Part shown: piece by piece, positions 8,629 through 18,667 of the stretch | Position numbering within the stretch: position 1 is the stretch's first letter | Layout of the letters: every line of letters starts with the position of its first letter | Assembly (NCBI RefSeq): GCF_004104355.1 | Contig: NZ_RJLM01000003.1 | Location: forward strand, 372,001-436,000 | Direction of reading: 5' to 3' | DNA length: 64,000 nt | From: Photobacterium chitinilyticum | GTDB lineage: Bacteria; Pseudomonadota; Gammaproteobacteria; Enterobacterales; Vibrionaceae | Position numbers and translations under genes: made by a program | The notes under the pieces: generated by a model | The model's database searches: none | Told to the model about the DNA's origin: nothing | Seen by the model: the letters and a program-made list of their open reading frames with translations, nothing else

Positions 8629-10089
8629 TTAATCATAAGGGCACTCAAGATCACCAAGCTCAATCATCACACTCTTGTTCTGGGTGTAATGGTTGAGTGT
8701 TTCGATTCCATTTTCCCGTCCAATACCAGATTGTTTGTAGCCTCCCACTGGCATTTCTGCCGGCGAACCGCCCCATGTATTCACCCAGCAAATACCGGCT
8801 TCAATCTGAGCTATCACCCGGTGTGCGCGAGAAAGATTTTGGGTAAACAAACCGGCAGCAAGTCCATACTGGGTGGCATTTGCCCGTTGAATCACCTCGT
8901 CTTCATCGGTAAATCGCAAGATAGACATCACCGGGCCAAAGATCTCATCCTGAACCTGGGGCATATCATCGGTACAGTCGGCAAAGATGGTCGGTTGAAC
9001 AAAATATCCCTTATCGAGTCCGTTAGCTGTTTCACGCTCGCCACCGCAGATCAGGCGGGCACCGGACTCTTTTCCGGCCTGGATAAACCCGAGTACTTTT
9101 TCGAGATGTTCGCCTGAAATCAGCGCGCCGATCTGTGTCGACATATCAGCCGGATCGCCAACAACCAACTTGTTGGTACGGTGAGCAAGCTGCTCGATAA
9201 ACTGGTCGTAAATCGCATCATGGACAAAGACACGAGTGCCATTAGTGCAGACTTCACCCTGGGTGTAGAAATTGGCCAGCATGGCAGCTGAAACCGCATT
9301 GTCTAACTTGGCATCATCAAACACGATCAAAGGGGATTTACCGCCAAGCTCCATCGTAATGTCTTTAAGCGTACCGGCCGCATCAGCCATCACTTTTTTG
9401 CCGGTACCGGATTCGCCGGTAAAAGAAACCTTGGCAATATCCGGGTGGCGTGAAAGCATCTGACCAACACGGTAATCGCCCTGAACAACGTTAAACACGC
9501 CGTCAGGTACACCTGCCTCGGTAAAGATCTCTGCCAGCTTCAATACCGACAGAGGGGTTTCTTCAGACGGCTTGAATACCATGGCGTTACCTGCTGCCAA
9601 TGCCGGTGCCGATTTCCACATTGCAATCTGGATTGGATAGTTCCACGCACCGATTCCGGCACAAACACCCAGAGGTTCTCGCCGGGTATAGAAAAACTGA
9701 CCGTGACCCAGATCTTGTTGCTGACCTTGGATTGCCGCGGCAAGCCCTGCGTAGTACTCTATAACATCCGCACCAGTGGCAATATCGACTTCGATGGCCT
9801 CCTGGATCGGCTTGCCAGTATCTTTGACTTCCAGCTTGGCCAGTTCATCATTGCGCTCACGGAGAATCGCCACCGCCCGCGTCAAGATACGGCCTCTTTC
9901 CATGCCACTCATCGCTGACCACACTTTGAAACCTTCTTGTGCCGAAGCGATAGTACGGTCAACATCCTGAACTGATGCCAGCCCGATCTCAGCCAGCTTC
10001 TCACCCGTTGCCGGATTGTAGGTTGCAAACGTTTCTCCCGACGAGGCTTCAGTTGCCTGACCATGGATGTAAAGGGACTTCATTTTCAT
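8629..10089 (-). CDS. betB: Betaine aldehyde dehydrogenase
   Basis: A 486-residue NAD(P)-dependent aldehyde dehydrogenase that converts betaine aldehyde to glycine betaine. Visible are the general-base region [14 protein letters not shown] (near 250), the nucleophile region [16 protein letters not shown] (Cys near 285) and the C-terminal [17 protein letters not shown] typical of BetB. ATG 10089 is chosen because AAGG lies 8 bases upstream; an upstream TTG would also be in frame. The gene is cotranscribed with betI, 37 bases away, and with betA. Confidence 0.96.
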   Translation of the reverse strand: MKMKSLYIHGQATEASSGETFATYNPATGEKLAEIGLASVQDVDRTIASAQEGFKVWSAMSGMERGRILTRAVAILRERNDELAKLEVKDTGKPIQEAIEVDIATGADVIEYYAGLAAAIQGQQQDLGHGQFFYTRREPLGVCAGIGAWNYPIQIAMWKSAPALAAGNAMVFKPSEETPLSVLKLAEIFTEAGVPDGVFNVVQGDYRVGQMLSRHPDIAKVSFTGESGTGKKVMADAAGTLKDITMELGGKSPLIVFDDAKLDNAVSAAMLANFYTQGEVCTNGTRVFVHDAIYDQFIEQLAHRTNKLVVGDPADMSTQIGALISGEHLEKVLGFIQAGKESGARLICGGERETANGLDKGYFVQPTIFADCTDDMPQVQDEIFGPVMSILRFTDEDEVIQRANATQYGLAAGLFTQNLSRAHRVIAQIEAGICWVNTWGGSPAEMPVGGYKQSGIGRENGIETLNHYTQNKSVMIELGDLECPYD

Positions 10090-10126
10090 CAAAATGCCTT
10101 GATAATTAATGTTTATTATGAGTTTG

Positions 10127-10720
10127 TCAGTTCAAGTACGGAGCGAGTTGTTTTTGCAGGTAATCTGAGATGATCTGTTGTGCTTTTTCCGGGCAAATTC
10201 CATCGGGATTCAGCGCGCCTCTCAGCCAGATCCCGTCGATAAGCGCAGCAACTCCCTGTGCGACAAAAAGGGCCTGTTCAGAAGGTAAAATTTTCTTGAG
10301 CTCAAAACGAAGGTGTGACAACAAACGGCGTTCATTGACACGCTGAAGCCGATGCAAACTAGTGTCATGCATAGACTGAGCCCAGAATGCCAACCAGGTT
10401 TTCACCACTTTGCTTTCGACTTGATAGCCATCAAAATTAGCCGCAACAATTGCCTTGACCCTTGCCGTCACATCATCTTTGTCCACAGTGCGGAGGTGCT
10501 CAATGGATGTCGCCGACAATTGACGGAGCACCGAACGCATCGTCTCCTCTAGCAAACCATGCTTACCGCCAAAATAGTGGTTAATGATCCCAGGAGAAAC
10601 GCCAGCCTTACGACTTATCAAAATCACACTTGCACCCGAAAGCCCAACTTCGTCAATAACGGCCATTGTCGCCTCAACGAGCTGTGGTTTACGAATTTCA
10701 GGCATTCCTACTTTTGGCAT
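10127..10720 (-). CDS. betI: Choline-responsive TetR-family repressor BetI
   Basis: This 197-residue TetR-family regulator begins [18 protein letters not shown], the characteristic BetI N-terminus. Its helix-turn-helix ([21 protein letters not shown]) is at about residues 33-53. BetI represses the bet genes, with choline relieving repression. It is the first gene of the operon and a BetI-type operator lies 24-37 bases upstream of its start, so autoregulation is expected. The C-terminal ligand domain is full length. Confidence 0.95.
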   Translation of the reverse strand: MPKVGMPEIRKPQLVEATMAVIDEVGLSGASVILISRKAGVSPGIINHYFGGKHGLLEETMRSVLRQLSATSIEHLRTVDKDDVTARVKAIVAANFDGYQVESKVVKTWLAFWAQSMHDTSLHRLQRVNERRLLSHLRFELKKILPSEQALFVAQGVAALIDGIWLRGALNPDGICPEKAQQIISDYLQKQLAPYLN

Positions 10721-10743
10721 ACTTGCTACCCAAATGTTTCTTG

Positions 10744-10793
10744 ATTGAACGTTTAATTAAAAATAAATTTACATATTATTGACAGCAAGTCAA
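10744..10793 (-). promoter_or_regulatory. bet operon promoter and BetI operator
   Basis: ATTGAACGTTTAAT (10744-10757) is a dyad of ATTRAAC half-sites and closely resembles the known BetI operator core (ATTGAACGTCCAAT in E. coli, from memory). On the minus strand, TTGACT (10793-10788) and TAAATT (10771-10766) with a 16-base spacer form a candidate promoter placed just upstream of the operator. That arrangement fits repression by BetI. The operator match is stronger than the -10 match. Confidence 0.7.
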
Positions 10794-11292
10794 AAAATGT
10801 TTCGTACCGTAATGAATACCAAGAGCTACACCTCACATAAAACAAGCGTAAGGCTATGATTTTAAATAAACTAATTTAAATTCAAAAAAAACAGCTTGAT
10901 TTAAATGTTTTGTGTCGAAAACAAGTTTCTGTCATCTGACTAGATATCATCAATGACTAAGCCATTACCCGTGGAGCTATGCATGATCTCAACTTGTAAT
11001 GACAAATAGGGCCTGCGATTTGTTTAGAGTTCTAACCTTTACAGAGATTGCAAATTCAAGCGATTCACCGGATTTAGCCATTTATTTATGGCTTGCACTT
11101 TAATTCCCCCCCTTTAATCTCCCTTATTGAGCTAACTCTCGATAAAAAAATTTACTTTTTATGAACCCTGAATTACACAGAAAGAGAAGGTGATTTTTCT
11201 TAGTATTTAAAACGCTGAGTACTGTAAGGATTTTGCGGGAATTGACACCACTCGACCCATCACGATCATGTGGCAAATTAGGGGAACTGGCG
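10794..11292. other. Intergenic region between divergent betI and gbdR
   Basis: About 500 AT-rich bases contain the unassigned gbdR promoter. A/T runs are abundant (for example 10861-10925) and a run of five Cs follows TTAATT near 11105. No further open frame with a ribosome-binding site, repeat or RNA gene was recognised. Confidence 0.5.
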
Positions 11293-12462
11293 ATGACCTC
11301 AATAACAACACAACAACCCATGCGCATCGGTTTTTATCTCACTCACAATTTCACCATGATCGCGATGGCGTCAGCCGTTGAAGTATTGCGCATGGCCAAT
11401 CAGCTCTCGGGAGAACGGCTGTATCAGTGGTTTACTCTCAGTGAAAATGGCGAACCTGTTGCCGCCAGCGATGCACTTGAAGTGAGGGTCGATGACCGTA
11501 TTCCATCCCAGCTACCGCTTGATTCACTGATTATCTGCGGTGGTGTTCAGGTTGAACGTAGCTGTACCCCACAACTGACAAGTTGGCTTTGCCAGCTTGA
11601 TCGCCAGCAAAAAATCCTCGGTGGAATCTGTACCGGCAGCTATGCTCTGGCAAAAGCAGGGGTAATGGCAAATCAACACTGCGCCATTCACTGGGAGCAC
11701 CTGGCCGGACTTCAGGAGTTGTTTCCCTCGGTTAAGATCACCAATAAACTGTTCTCTCTCAGTGACAGGCGAATGACCAGCACAGGCGGGACAGCACCGA
11801 TGGACATGATGCTCACTTTGGTGGCGAAGCAACACGGCAACAAACTCAGTGCGGCAATATCGGAAATGTTCATGTGTGAGCGGATCCGCAATGGCAAGGA
11901 TGTGCAAAAAGTACCGCTTCGCAGCCTGGTCGGAACGTCCCAGCCTAAGTTGCTTGAAATCGTCTCTCTGATGGAAGCCAATCTGGAAGAACCCATCGGG
12001 ATGGATGAGCTGGCTGGATTTGTCGATCTGTCACGGCGCCAACTGGAAAGACTGTTCCAGAAACATCTACAATGTTCACCTTCGCGCTACTACCTCCAAC
12101 TACGGCTTAGCCGAGCCAAACAGCTGCTCACGCAAACCAACTTGTCAATTATCGAGGTTTCCGTAGCCTGTGGGTTTGTTTCAACACCCCATTTTAGTAA
12201 ATGCTACCGCGATTGTTTTGGTATTCCGCCTCGTCATGAACGTCAGGGGATCTCGTCACAACCGATTGCTACTGAGCACCCCTTATCTACAGAGCAACAA
12301 ATTGTTACCGAGCAAACCGTATCTACCGAGCACTCAGTGATTACCGGACTTCCTATCATTACTGATCTTCCGGCACTCACCGAGATGACTAGACTGCAGG
12401 ATGACAGTCTATTCGATATCGGTTTTGACGATCCAAATGTTGTTCCCAACGAAGCCTGCTAG
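11293..12462 (+). CDS. gbdR: GbdR-like GATase1/AraC-family transcriptional activator with a repeat tail
   Basis: The 389-residue protein (ATG 11293, GGGGA upstream) has a DJ-1/PfpI-like domain (about 10-190; GGICTGSYALAKAGVM is its nucleophile-elbow region) and two AraC helix-turn-helix motifs (about 225-315; MDELAGFVDLSRRQLERLFQKH, then IIEVSVACGFVSTPHFSKCYR). This is the layout of Pseudomonas GbdR, which activates betaine/dimethylglycine catabolism. It is convergent with the end of the sox-dgc run, so it probably controls that run's promoter some 18 kb away. The C-terminus carries an unusual tail of seven hexapeptide repeats (12262-12387). A longer start at 11233 has no better ribosome-binding site. 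Confidence 0.85.
   Translation: MTSITTQQPMRIGFYLTHNFTMIAMASAVEVLRMANQLSGERLYQWFTLSENGEPVAASDALEVRVDDRIPSQLPLDSLIICGGVQVERSCTPQLTSWLCQLDRQQKILGGICTGSYALAKAGVMANQHCAIHWEHLAGLQELFPSVKITNKLFSLSDRRMTSTGGTAPMDMMLTLVAKQHGNKLSAAISEMFMCERIRNGKDVQKVPLRSLVGTSQPKLLEIVSLMEANLEEPIGMDELAGFVDLSRRQLERLFQKHLQCSPSRYYLQLRLSRAKQLLTQTNLSIIEVSVACGFVSTPHFSKCYRDCFGIPPRHERQGISSQPIATEHPLSTEQQIVTEQTVSTEHSVITGLPIITDLPALTEMTRLQDDSLFDIGFDDPNVVPNEAC
12262..12387 (+). repeat. Seven 18-bp repeats coding for hexapeptides in the GbdR tail
   Basis: Seven consecutive in-frame hexapeptides follow the pattern x-[ILV]-[ASVIL]-T-[EDG]-[HQLM], for example PIATEH, PLSTEQ and TVSTEH. The threonine is invariant and ACC/ACT/ACA GAG recurs every 18 bases. 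The repeats follow directly after the second AraC helix-turn-helix. Confidence 0.85.
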
Positions 12463-12487
12463 CCTCTTAATTAATCAGAGGCTTTTA
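12461..12487. terminator. Bidirectional terminator between gbdR and etfB
   Basis: AGCCTCT (12461-12467) pairs with AGAGGCT (12477-12483), followed on the plus strand by TTTTA. It overlaps the gbdR stop and sits 5 bases beyond the etfB stop, so it can serve both convergent units. Confidence 0.65.
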
Positions 12488-12491
12488 CGAT

Positions 12492-13337
12492 TTAATTCAA
12501 AGGCTTAAAAGGCGCTCGTTTCAGAAGCCCTTCTTCTCGAAGCAAGGCTAAAATAGCTTCGGCAGCCTGTTGGGGAGAGGTGTCTTGTAATACCTTGCCC
12601 GCCTGGCCCGGCGTCACCGTTGTTGCTGCTTTCATCCGTTCTGCAGCAGTTTTCGCCGTGATGATCTTCAGCCGTTTGGGGCGCTGTTTTGCTGGCTGTA
12701 GTTGCCATTGAGATTGTTCGCTATCTGCCGCAAGTTCAAGTTCTGACTCATGTTCGGAATCATATTCAGATTCGAGCACATTGATGGTGCCATCACGCGC
12801 TTTTAAGAACGCACTTTGCCTTGCCTGCGGTGCCGCACCGTTAATGGTTACCATCACAGCTTGCTTGACCAGTAATTTTCGGCGCTGACCACGTGGTAGC
12901 GCCTGCAACAATTCGATATGTCCATCTGCAACACCTACCAAACCTGCTATATGCGGCACAATTGCCCAGCCAAGCTGATCTGCCAACAGGTAAGGTAGCA
13001 AACCCGACGCTTCCCCCCATTCGGCCTGTTCACCGCATAATACCAAATCGGGCTCCGCTTCATTCACATACTGAGCCAGTGCCGATAACGGATCGGAAAA
13101 CTCTGGCAGTTTGAGCACGGTTATCTGCCCGATTCCCATCCCCAGATAATCTCGCAATGCCGACTGTTCCAACTCACCTGCATTGCCAGCGTGAATAACC
13201 TCAATCAAGGCACCTGCCTGTTGCAATGCCAGCTCAATCGCCTGTGCATCTAGTGAAGCACGGCATGGACCCCCAGTTAACGGATGCATACCGGTCGACA
13301 CCAACACCATGATTTTCAGTGGCTCACACAGCATCAT
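12492..13337 (-). CDS. etfB: Electron transfer flavoprotein beta subunit (dimethylglycine catabolism)
   Basis: This 281-residue EtfB-like protein is expected to bind AMP and pair with EtfA. The conserved core is recognisable: KIMVLVSTGMHPL near the start, DLVLCGEQAEWGEASGLLPYLLADQLGW in the middle, then RGQRRKLLVKQAVMVTING. ATG 13337 is preferred because AGGAG lies 7 bases upstream; it overlaps the end of etfA by 14 bases. It is the last gene of the run, next to dgcB and dgcA, so it should take electrons from dimethylglycine demethylation. An acidic insertion (SEYDSEHESELELAADSEQS) lies around residues 190-210. Confidence 0.86.
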   Translation of the reverse strand: MMLCEPLKIMVLVSTGMHPLTGGPCRASLDAQAIELALQQAGALIEVIHAGNAGELEQSALRDYLGMGIGQITVLKLPEFSDPLSALAQYVNEAEPDLVLCGEQAEWGEASGLLPYLLADQLGWAIVPHIAGLVGVADGHIELLQALPRGQRRKLLVKQAVMVTINGAAPQARQSAFLKARDGTINVLESEYDSEHESELELAADSEQSQWQLQPAKQRPKRLKIITAKTAAERMKAATTVTPGQAGKVLQDTSPQQAAEAILALLREEGLLKRAPFKPLN

Positions 13338-14598
13338 CCCACTTCTCCTTTGCCTGTTCTCGATCAAATTCCGTCAGTTCCCTAACCCTGATTTCACTCT
13401 CAGCGCGGTTAATACTATCAACCAGAGCCTGCATGATCTTGCTGCTGTCACCGATCACGCTAAGATCTGCCCGGCTCACCATGGCACATCCGGGATCAAG
13501 ATTGATGGCGATCACTGTATTGCAATGGGTCATTCCCTGCAGATGCTGGATCGCCCCGGAGATCCCCATCGCCAAATAAACGCGGGCTGAGACCAAGGTT
13601 CCGGATGCACCAACCTGGGTTGATCGTGGCATGTTGCCATCATCCACCGCCACGCGACTCGCCCCCTCGGTTGCTCCCAGTGCAGCTGCCACTTGATGAA
13701 ACAACGGCCAGTCCGTTACGCCATTCCCACCTGCAACCACAAACTCCGCTTCCATCAAGGAAACAGAACTGGGATCTACGGCGACCAAGCCCAAATCTTC
13801 AATTTTTGACGGTACTGGTGGCGTCATTTCCGGCGCAGCCTTTTCCCGCATAAGCACGTCCAGCTCAACCGGGATTGCCTGATAACGGTAGTTACTCACC
13901 GGGTCGGCGATCTGTTCCGCCACCAGCAAGATACGCTCATGTGGACGACGATACTCGTTGCCACTTTGTCCTGCACGGCACCATATCCAGTTGTCATCAA
14001 TTTCTACCACCCCGGTAGCTGCTCGCTCATCTAGCCTGGCGGCCAGGCGACGACCGAGATCGGCACTGTTCATAGTCTGATCGCCAAACAGCCAGTAACG
14101 GGGAGCAAACTGCTTGTCAGCCTGTTGCAGCAAAGCGAGCTGGTACTCAGGTTGGTATCCTTCCTCTCCGAACCAAGAGAGATCCAGTAGCCGATCAACA
14201 CCAGCTTCGGCGAAACGGTCATCTTTTACCGTGCCAAATACCACTGCCAGCACAGCTCCGCGGCCCTCAAGTTCTTGGTCACCTTTATTATCATAACCAA
14301 TACCGCCGTTCGCCAATTGCTGCGCCAACCCCAACATGTCTTTATCTGCACTGGTTAGCCTCCCTCCATTCATCTCGGGTACAACGACGATATAAAATTC
14401 AGGATTTTCTACTCGATGCAGAGGCAACCGAGAGGAGTCCCAATCTTTGGGCTCTATTGTGGGAGTGGCTCCAGAACTGGCGACACTCGCCTGAGACTGA
14501 TTGACAAGATATTGATTTTCAAGGCCAAGGTGCAAAGGATGAAGGCGATTACGCTGAATACGCTCATGACGAGGGTCGCGACGGGGAAATTTGTTCAT
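13324..14598 (-). CDS. etfA: Electron transfer flavoprotein alpha subunit (dimethylglycine catabolism)
   Basis: A 424-residue EtfA-like protein. Its C-terminal FAD domain contains GASGTLVSARVYLAMGISGAIQHLQGM and TVIAINLDPGCAMVSRADLSVIGD, the hallmark of the family (about residues 325-390). An N-terminal extension of about 70 residues, basic at its start (MNKFPRRDPRHERIQRNR), resembles the extended EtfA of dgc clusters. It overlaps dgcB by 4 bases (14595-14598) and etfB by 14. The likely role is electron relay from DgcAB to the quinone pool. Confidence 0.88.
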   Translation of the reverse strand: MNKFPRRDPRHERIQRNRLHPLHLGLENQYLVNQSQASVASSGATPTIEPKDWDSSRLPLHRVENPEFYIVVVPEMNGGRLTSADKDMLGLAQQLANGGIGYDNKGDQELEGRGAVLAVVFGTVKDDRFAEAGVDRLLDLSWFGEEGYQPEYQLALLQQADKQFAPRYWLFGDQTMNSADLGRRLAARLDERAATGVVEIDDNWIWCRAGQSGNEYRRPHERILLVAEQIADPVSNYRYQAIPVELDVLMREKAAPEMTPPVPSKIEDLGLVAVDPSSVSLMEAEFVVAGGNGVTDWPLFHQVAAALGATEGASRVAVDDGNMPRSTQVGASGTLVSARVYLAMGISGAIQHLQGMTHCNTVIAINLDPGCAMVSRADLSVIGDSSKIMQALVDSINRAESEIRVRELTEFDREQAKEKWDDAV

Positions 14599-16526
14599 GA
14601 TGCCTCCACTTCGCCAGATTGAAAATGCTGAACCTGCGGCGGCAAGGCTTCCAACAGCAACTCGGCAATATCACGCACCTCGGGGCGAGGCTCAACGCCC
14701 CCTTCCAGCATTAGGCTGCACTGCGGGCAGGCAACAACAACGATTTCAGCCCCTGTATCCCTCACATCATCCATTCGCATATCCGATATCCGGCGCTTGC
14801 CTGCAACATCGGAGACAGGCGCACCACCACCGCCACCACAGCAACGGGAGCGATAGCCCGAACGCTCCATTTCCTTAATGTTGATCCCGATAGCCCGTAA
14901 CAGAGATCGAGGAGCTTCATAGCCGCCGTTATAGCGTCCCAGATAACAAGGGTCGTGGTAAGTCACCGACAACTCCTGAAAGGGTTTAAGCTTCAGGCTT
15001 CCCTGATCGACCAGTTCTGCCAGCAACTGGGTATGGTGGCAAACGTCATAGTTGCCGCCAAAGTCGGGATACTCGTTCTTCAGGATGTGAAACGCATGCG
15101 GATCCGCCGTCACAATGCGTCTAAATGTATATTGGCTCAATGTGTGTATATTGGTTCTGGCAAGACGCTGAAAGGTTGCCTCATCACCGAGGCGACGGGC
15201 CAGATCACCGCAATCAAGTTCTTCATTGCCCAGCACGGCAAAATCAACCTTAGCCCGTCGAAACAGGGTGACCAGAGCCCGAAGCGTGCGCTGGTTGCGC
15301 ATGTCAAACGCCCCGTCACCGGCCCAAAGCAGCACATCAGCTTGCTTCACTTCGGCCATCAGAGGAATGTGCAGATCTACAGCCCAATTATGACGCTGCA
15401 GCGGTGGGTTACCATTGGGGTTATCTGTGGCGATAAGGTTTTTGAGAATGTCCGGCCCTTTACCCGGTGTTGCGCCCTGCTCTAGGGTCAGATAACGGCG
15501 CAGATCGACAATCACATCCACATGCTCGATCATCATCGGGCACTCCTCAACGCAGGCCCGGCACGTCGTGCATGACCAGACGGTATCCGGATCCAGTAAG
15601 CCTTCGAACAAAGACTGTTCAGGCCCGCCACAAATGGCTTTCTCGCCAAGTTGTTGTTCTTGACCCGGATGCGCGCTGCCATGATAGGCCGTCGTCGAAC
15701 CGCCAGTCATACCGACTACCATATCCTGGATCAACTTTTTCGGATTCAACGGTTGACCGGCTGCAAAGGCCGGGCACGCCTTCTCACAGCGGCCACATTG
15801 CACGCAGGCATCAAAGCCCAGCAGCTGGTTCCAGTGAAAATCAGTTGATTTAGCTACCCCCAAATGCGGCTCGGTCAAGTCAAGCGGCCTGAGTCCCGTT
15901 GACTGACCACCGCCAAAGCGCTCAGGGCGAGGATGGAAAGCCAGATGTAGTGCGCCAGCAAAAGCATGTTTCATGGGGCCGCCCCAGGTCATCCCAAGCA
16001 GCATTTCGCCCATGCCTGCTATCATTGCGAGCCCCAGCAAAACAAGCAGTATCGACGGCAAGGACTCTATCCCGAACAAGCCAAAGGCACTTACCAGCAA
16101 GAATGTTCCTGCAAATACATTGAGGCTTTTCGGTAGCCTCATCCAGGGGCCGGTAGACAAATGAGTTGGCACCAGCCGACGTCGCTTTGCCACCAGTTGC
16201 GCCCCCAGTAACATCACTGCACAGGCAATAAGCGCCACCAGGTGCATCACACTGTTATCTAGGCCAAGAAGATAAATAACGCTCAGCGTCACCATCGCAG
16301 CAACGAAGCCTCCGGCTGTTGCCACATGCATGTGAGCTATCGCTCTGTCGCGGGCTACGACGTGATGGAGATCAACCAGATACCGTCTCGGAATGCTCGA
16401 AAGCCCAGCCCAGACATTGACCTCAAAAGGTTTGCCCCTACGCCAGAGCATCACCCGACGAACGGCACCAAACAACGTGATTAGCAATCCCAGCAATAAC
16501 AGCACGGAAACTAAAGGTGTCAGCAT
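14595..16526 (-). CDS. dgcB: Dimethylglycine demethylase iron-sulfur subunit DgcB
   Basis: The 643-residue protein begins with about five membrane helices (residues 1-175, DUF3483-like). Two [4Fe-4S] clusters follow, at Cys241/244/247/251 and Cys319/322/325/329. Two CCG-type cysteine-rich modules complete it (YHDPCYLGRYNGGYEAPRSLL and RCCGGGGGAPV), as in heterodisulfide-reductase-like subunits. In Pseudomonas aeruginosa, DgcA and DgcB are needed for dimethylglycine to sarcosine conversion. The neighbours here (dgcA, etfA, etfB) are in the same order as there. It presumably anchors electron flow at the inner membrane. Confidence 0.92.
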   Translation of the reverse strand: MLTPLVSVLLLLGLLITLFGAVRRVMLWRRGKPFEVNVWAGLSSIPRRYLVDLHHVVARDRAIAHMHVATAGGFVAAMVTLSVIYLLGLDNSVMHLVALIACAVMLLGAQLVAKRRRLVPTHLSTGPWMRLPKSLNVFAGTFLLVSAFGLFGIESLPSILLVLLGLAMIAGMGEMLLGMTWGGPMKHAFAGALHLAFHPRPERFGGGQSTGLRPLDLTEPHLGVAKSTDFHWNQLLGFDACVQCGRCEKACPAFAAGQPLNPKKLIQDMVVGMTGGSTTAYHGSAHPGQEQQLGEKAICGGPEQSLFEGLLDPDTVWSCTTCRACVEECPMMIEHVDVIVDLRRYLTLEQGATPGKGPDILKNLIATDNPNGNPPLQRHNWAVDLHIPLMAEVKQADVLLWAGDGAFDMRNQRTLRALVTLFRRAKVDFAVLGNEELDCGDLARRLGDEATFQRLARTNIHTLSQYTFRRIVTADPHAFHILKNEYPDFGGNYDVCHHTQLLAELVDQGSLKLKPFQELSVTYHDPCYLGRYNGGYEAPRSLLRAIGINIKEMERSGYRSRCCGGGGGAPVSDVAGKRRISDMRMDDVRDTGAEIVVVACPQCSLMLEGGVEPRPEVRDIAELLLEALPPQVQHFQSGEVEAS

Positions 16527-16585
16527 CGTTCTCCCCTTTCTGTGCGAGTCCTGAGGCGATAAGTATTAAGTCAAAATCTGTACAA

Positions 16586-18655
16586 TCAAAAATCTTTGCA
16601 AAGACGCAAGGCGTCATAAATCGCAGCATGAATGTTACGCTGCGAGGCACAATCACCGATCCGGTACAACAGGTAGCCTTTACCACTATCCGTGAAATGA
16701 GCCATTTCCGGCTGTGGCTTGGCAGCGTATAGTGCTGCCAGATCAAGCTGGCCTTGGTTGATCGAGTCCGGTTTCAATTGGTAATACAGGGCTTCACAAG
16801 GCCGGATACCATTTTCTATCACCACCTGATCCACCACCCGCTCTTCCCGCTGCTGGGTATACTCGTTCTCCAGCACGGCAATGACTTTTTCGCCCTCCCG
16901 GTATACCTGTTCCAAACGAAAGTCCGGCGTCATGATCACCTCACGCTGGTAGAGGCTGCGATAATAGGTCGGAAAAGTGGTACCACCGACAGCCACTCCA
17001 GGTTTCAAGTCATCCGTCACCAATTCAACCAGTGCACCTTTCGCCGCCAGATAATCGGCAACCGACATCCCCGAAAACTCACAGATAGTATCGTAGACCA
17101 GCACCTTGCTACCCGGCTCTACCCTGCCACTCAGAATATCCCAGCTACTGACAACCAAACCGTCCTGCGCTCCCCAGCCCGGAAACTGCTCAATGAACGG
17201 CTTACCACCGATCGCCAGAATCACCACATCAGGGCTCAGCGCCAGAATACCTTCGGCGTCGGCTTCGGTGTCCATTTCCAGACTAACGCCCAGTCGCGTC
17301 AGCTCCAGCTCGAACCAACGAGTGATCCCTGCAATTTGCTCCCGCTGCGGTGCTTTGGCAGCCAGCGTGATCTGTCCGCCAAGCCGGGAGCACTTTTCGA
17401 TCAAAGTGACATCATGGCCACGTTCGGCACAAACACGCGCCGCCTCCATGCCAGCTGGCCCACCACCTACTACCACAACCTTGCGAATCGGGCCGCCAGT
17501 TTTCTTAATGATATGGGGCATGGTCTCTTCACGCGAAGTCGCCGCATTTTGCAGACAGAGTACATCCAGCCCCTGGTACTGACGATCGATGCAATAATTG
17601 GCACCGACGCACTGGCGGATCTGATCAACCTGCCCCAACCGGATTTTGGCAATCAGGTGAGGATCGGCAATATGGGCTCGAGTCATTCCGACAAAATCTA
17701 CATAGCCGCCTTCCAGCACACGTTCAGCCTGAGTGGGATCCTTAATATTCTGAGCATGGATCACCGGCACGCTAACCACCTGCTTGATGCCAGCCGCCAG
17801 ATGCAAAAACGGCTCGGGCGGATAACTCATATTGGGGATCACGTTGGCAAGGGTGTTATGGGTATCGCACCCTGAGCCGACAACACCGAAATAGTCCACC
17901 AGATCAGTCGCATCGTAATACGCCGCAATCTGCTTCATGTCGTCATGGGTCAAACCATCAGGATGGAACTCGTCACCACAAATTCGCATGCCGACAGCAA
18001 AATCAGGGCCGACTTCACGGCGAACAGCTTCCAGCACCTTAAGGCCAAAGCGCATTCTGTTTTCGAAGCTTCCCCCCCATTCATCGTCCCGCTTGTTGAC
18101 TCTCGGGCTCCAAAACTGGTCAATCAGATGCTGATGAACCGCCGACAGCTCAACACCGTCCAACCCTCCCGCCTTTACCCGGCGAGCGGCGGCGGCATAA
18201 TCATCAATGATCCGCTCAATCTCTTCAGGCTCGATAGTTTTGCAGGTTGCCCGGTGAACCGGTTCACGAATACCACTTGGGCTGAGAAGATGCGGCCAGT
18301 CCCCACCGTCCCAGCGCGATCGGCGTCCCATGTGGGTGATCTGAATCATGATATGCGCGCCGTGCTGGTGAACCGCCTCAGCCAATTGCTGCAGGTGAGG
18401 AATAACCTCATCGGTACAGAGGTTCACCGACTTCCACCATCCTTGCGGACTGTCTATCGAGACTGGACTCGATCCGCCGCAAATACATAACCCGATCCCG
18501 CCTTTGGCTTTTTCCTCGTAATAACGAATATAACGCTCGGTCGGCATCCCATTTAAGGTGGCGTAGACTTCGGCATGGGCGGTACTGACTATCCGGTTGC
18601 GGATCATCAGCTTATTAATCGCCAGCGGCTGGAAAATAGCATCAAACTGCGACAT
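16586..18655 (-). CDS. dgcA: Dimethylglycine demethylase subunit DgcA
   Basis: A 689-residue old-yellow-enzyme-type flavoprotein: an FMN TIM barrel (about 1-370) followed by FAD/NAD-binding domains (VVVVGGGPAGMEAARVCAERG from about 393). It is expected to demethylate N,N-dimethylglycine to sarcosine. The iron-sulfur segment has Cys349, Cys355 and Cys367, but the usual second cysteine of C-x2-C-x3-C is Ala352, which may be normal for this subfamily. ATG 18655 has AAGGAG upstream; a GTG six bases earlier is also in frame. The gene follows DUF5943 by 12 bases. Confidence 0.93.
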   Translation of the reverse strand: MSQFDAIFQPLAINKLMIRNRIVSTAHAEVYATLNGMPTERYIRYYEEKAKGGIGLCICGGSSPVSIDSPQGWWKSVNLCTDEVIPHLQQLAEAVHQHGAHIMIQITHMGRRSRWDGGDWPHLLSPSGIREPVHRATCKTIEPEEIERIIDDYAAAARRVKAGGLDGVELSAVHQHLIDQFWSPRVNKRDDEWGGSFENRMRFGLKVLEAVRREVGPDFAVGMRICGDEFHPDGLTHDDMKQIAAYYDATDLVDYFGVVGSGCDTHNTLANVIPNMSYPPEPFLHLAAGIKQVVSVPVIHAQNIKDPTQAERVLEGGYVDFVGMTRAHIADPHLIAKIRLGQVDQIRQCVGANYCIDRQYQGLDVLCLQNAATSREETMPHIIKKTGGPIRKVVVVGGGPAGMEAARVCAERGHDVTLIEKCSRLGGQITLAAKAPQREQIAGITRWFELELTRLGVSLEMDTEADAEGILALSPDVVILAIGGKPFIEQFPGWGAQDGLVVSSWDILSGRVEPGSKVLVYDTICEFSGMSVADYLAAKGALVELVTDDLKPGVAVGGTTFPTYYRSLYQREVIMTPDFRLEQVYREGEKVIAVLENEYTQQREERVVDQVVIENGIRPCEALYYQLKPDSINQGQLDLAALYAAKPQPEMAHFTDSGKGYLLYRIGDCASQRNIHAAIYDALRLCKDF

Positions 18656-18667
18656 CCCCACTCCTTA

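Noticed and set aside
16754-17875. Long open frame (373 codons) antisense to dgcA
   Set aside because: It is a shadow of the GC-rich dgcA coding strand. It has no ribosome-binding site and its product is low in recognisable structure, while dgcA on the other strand has full domain content.
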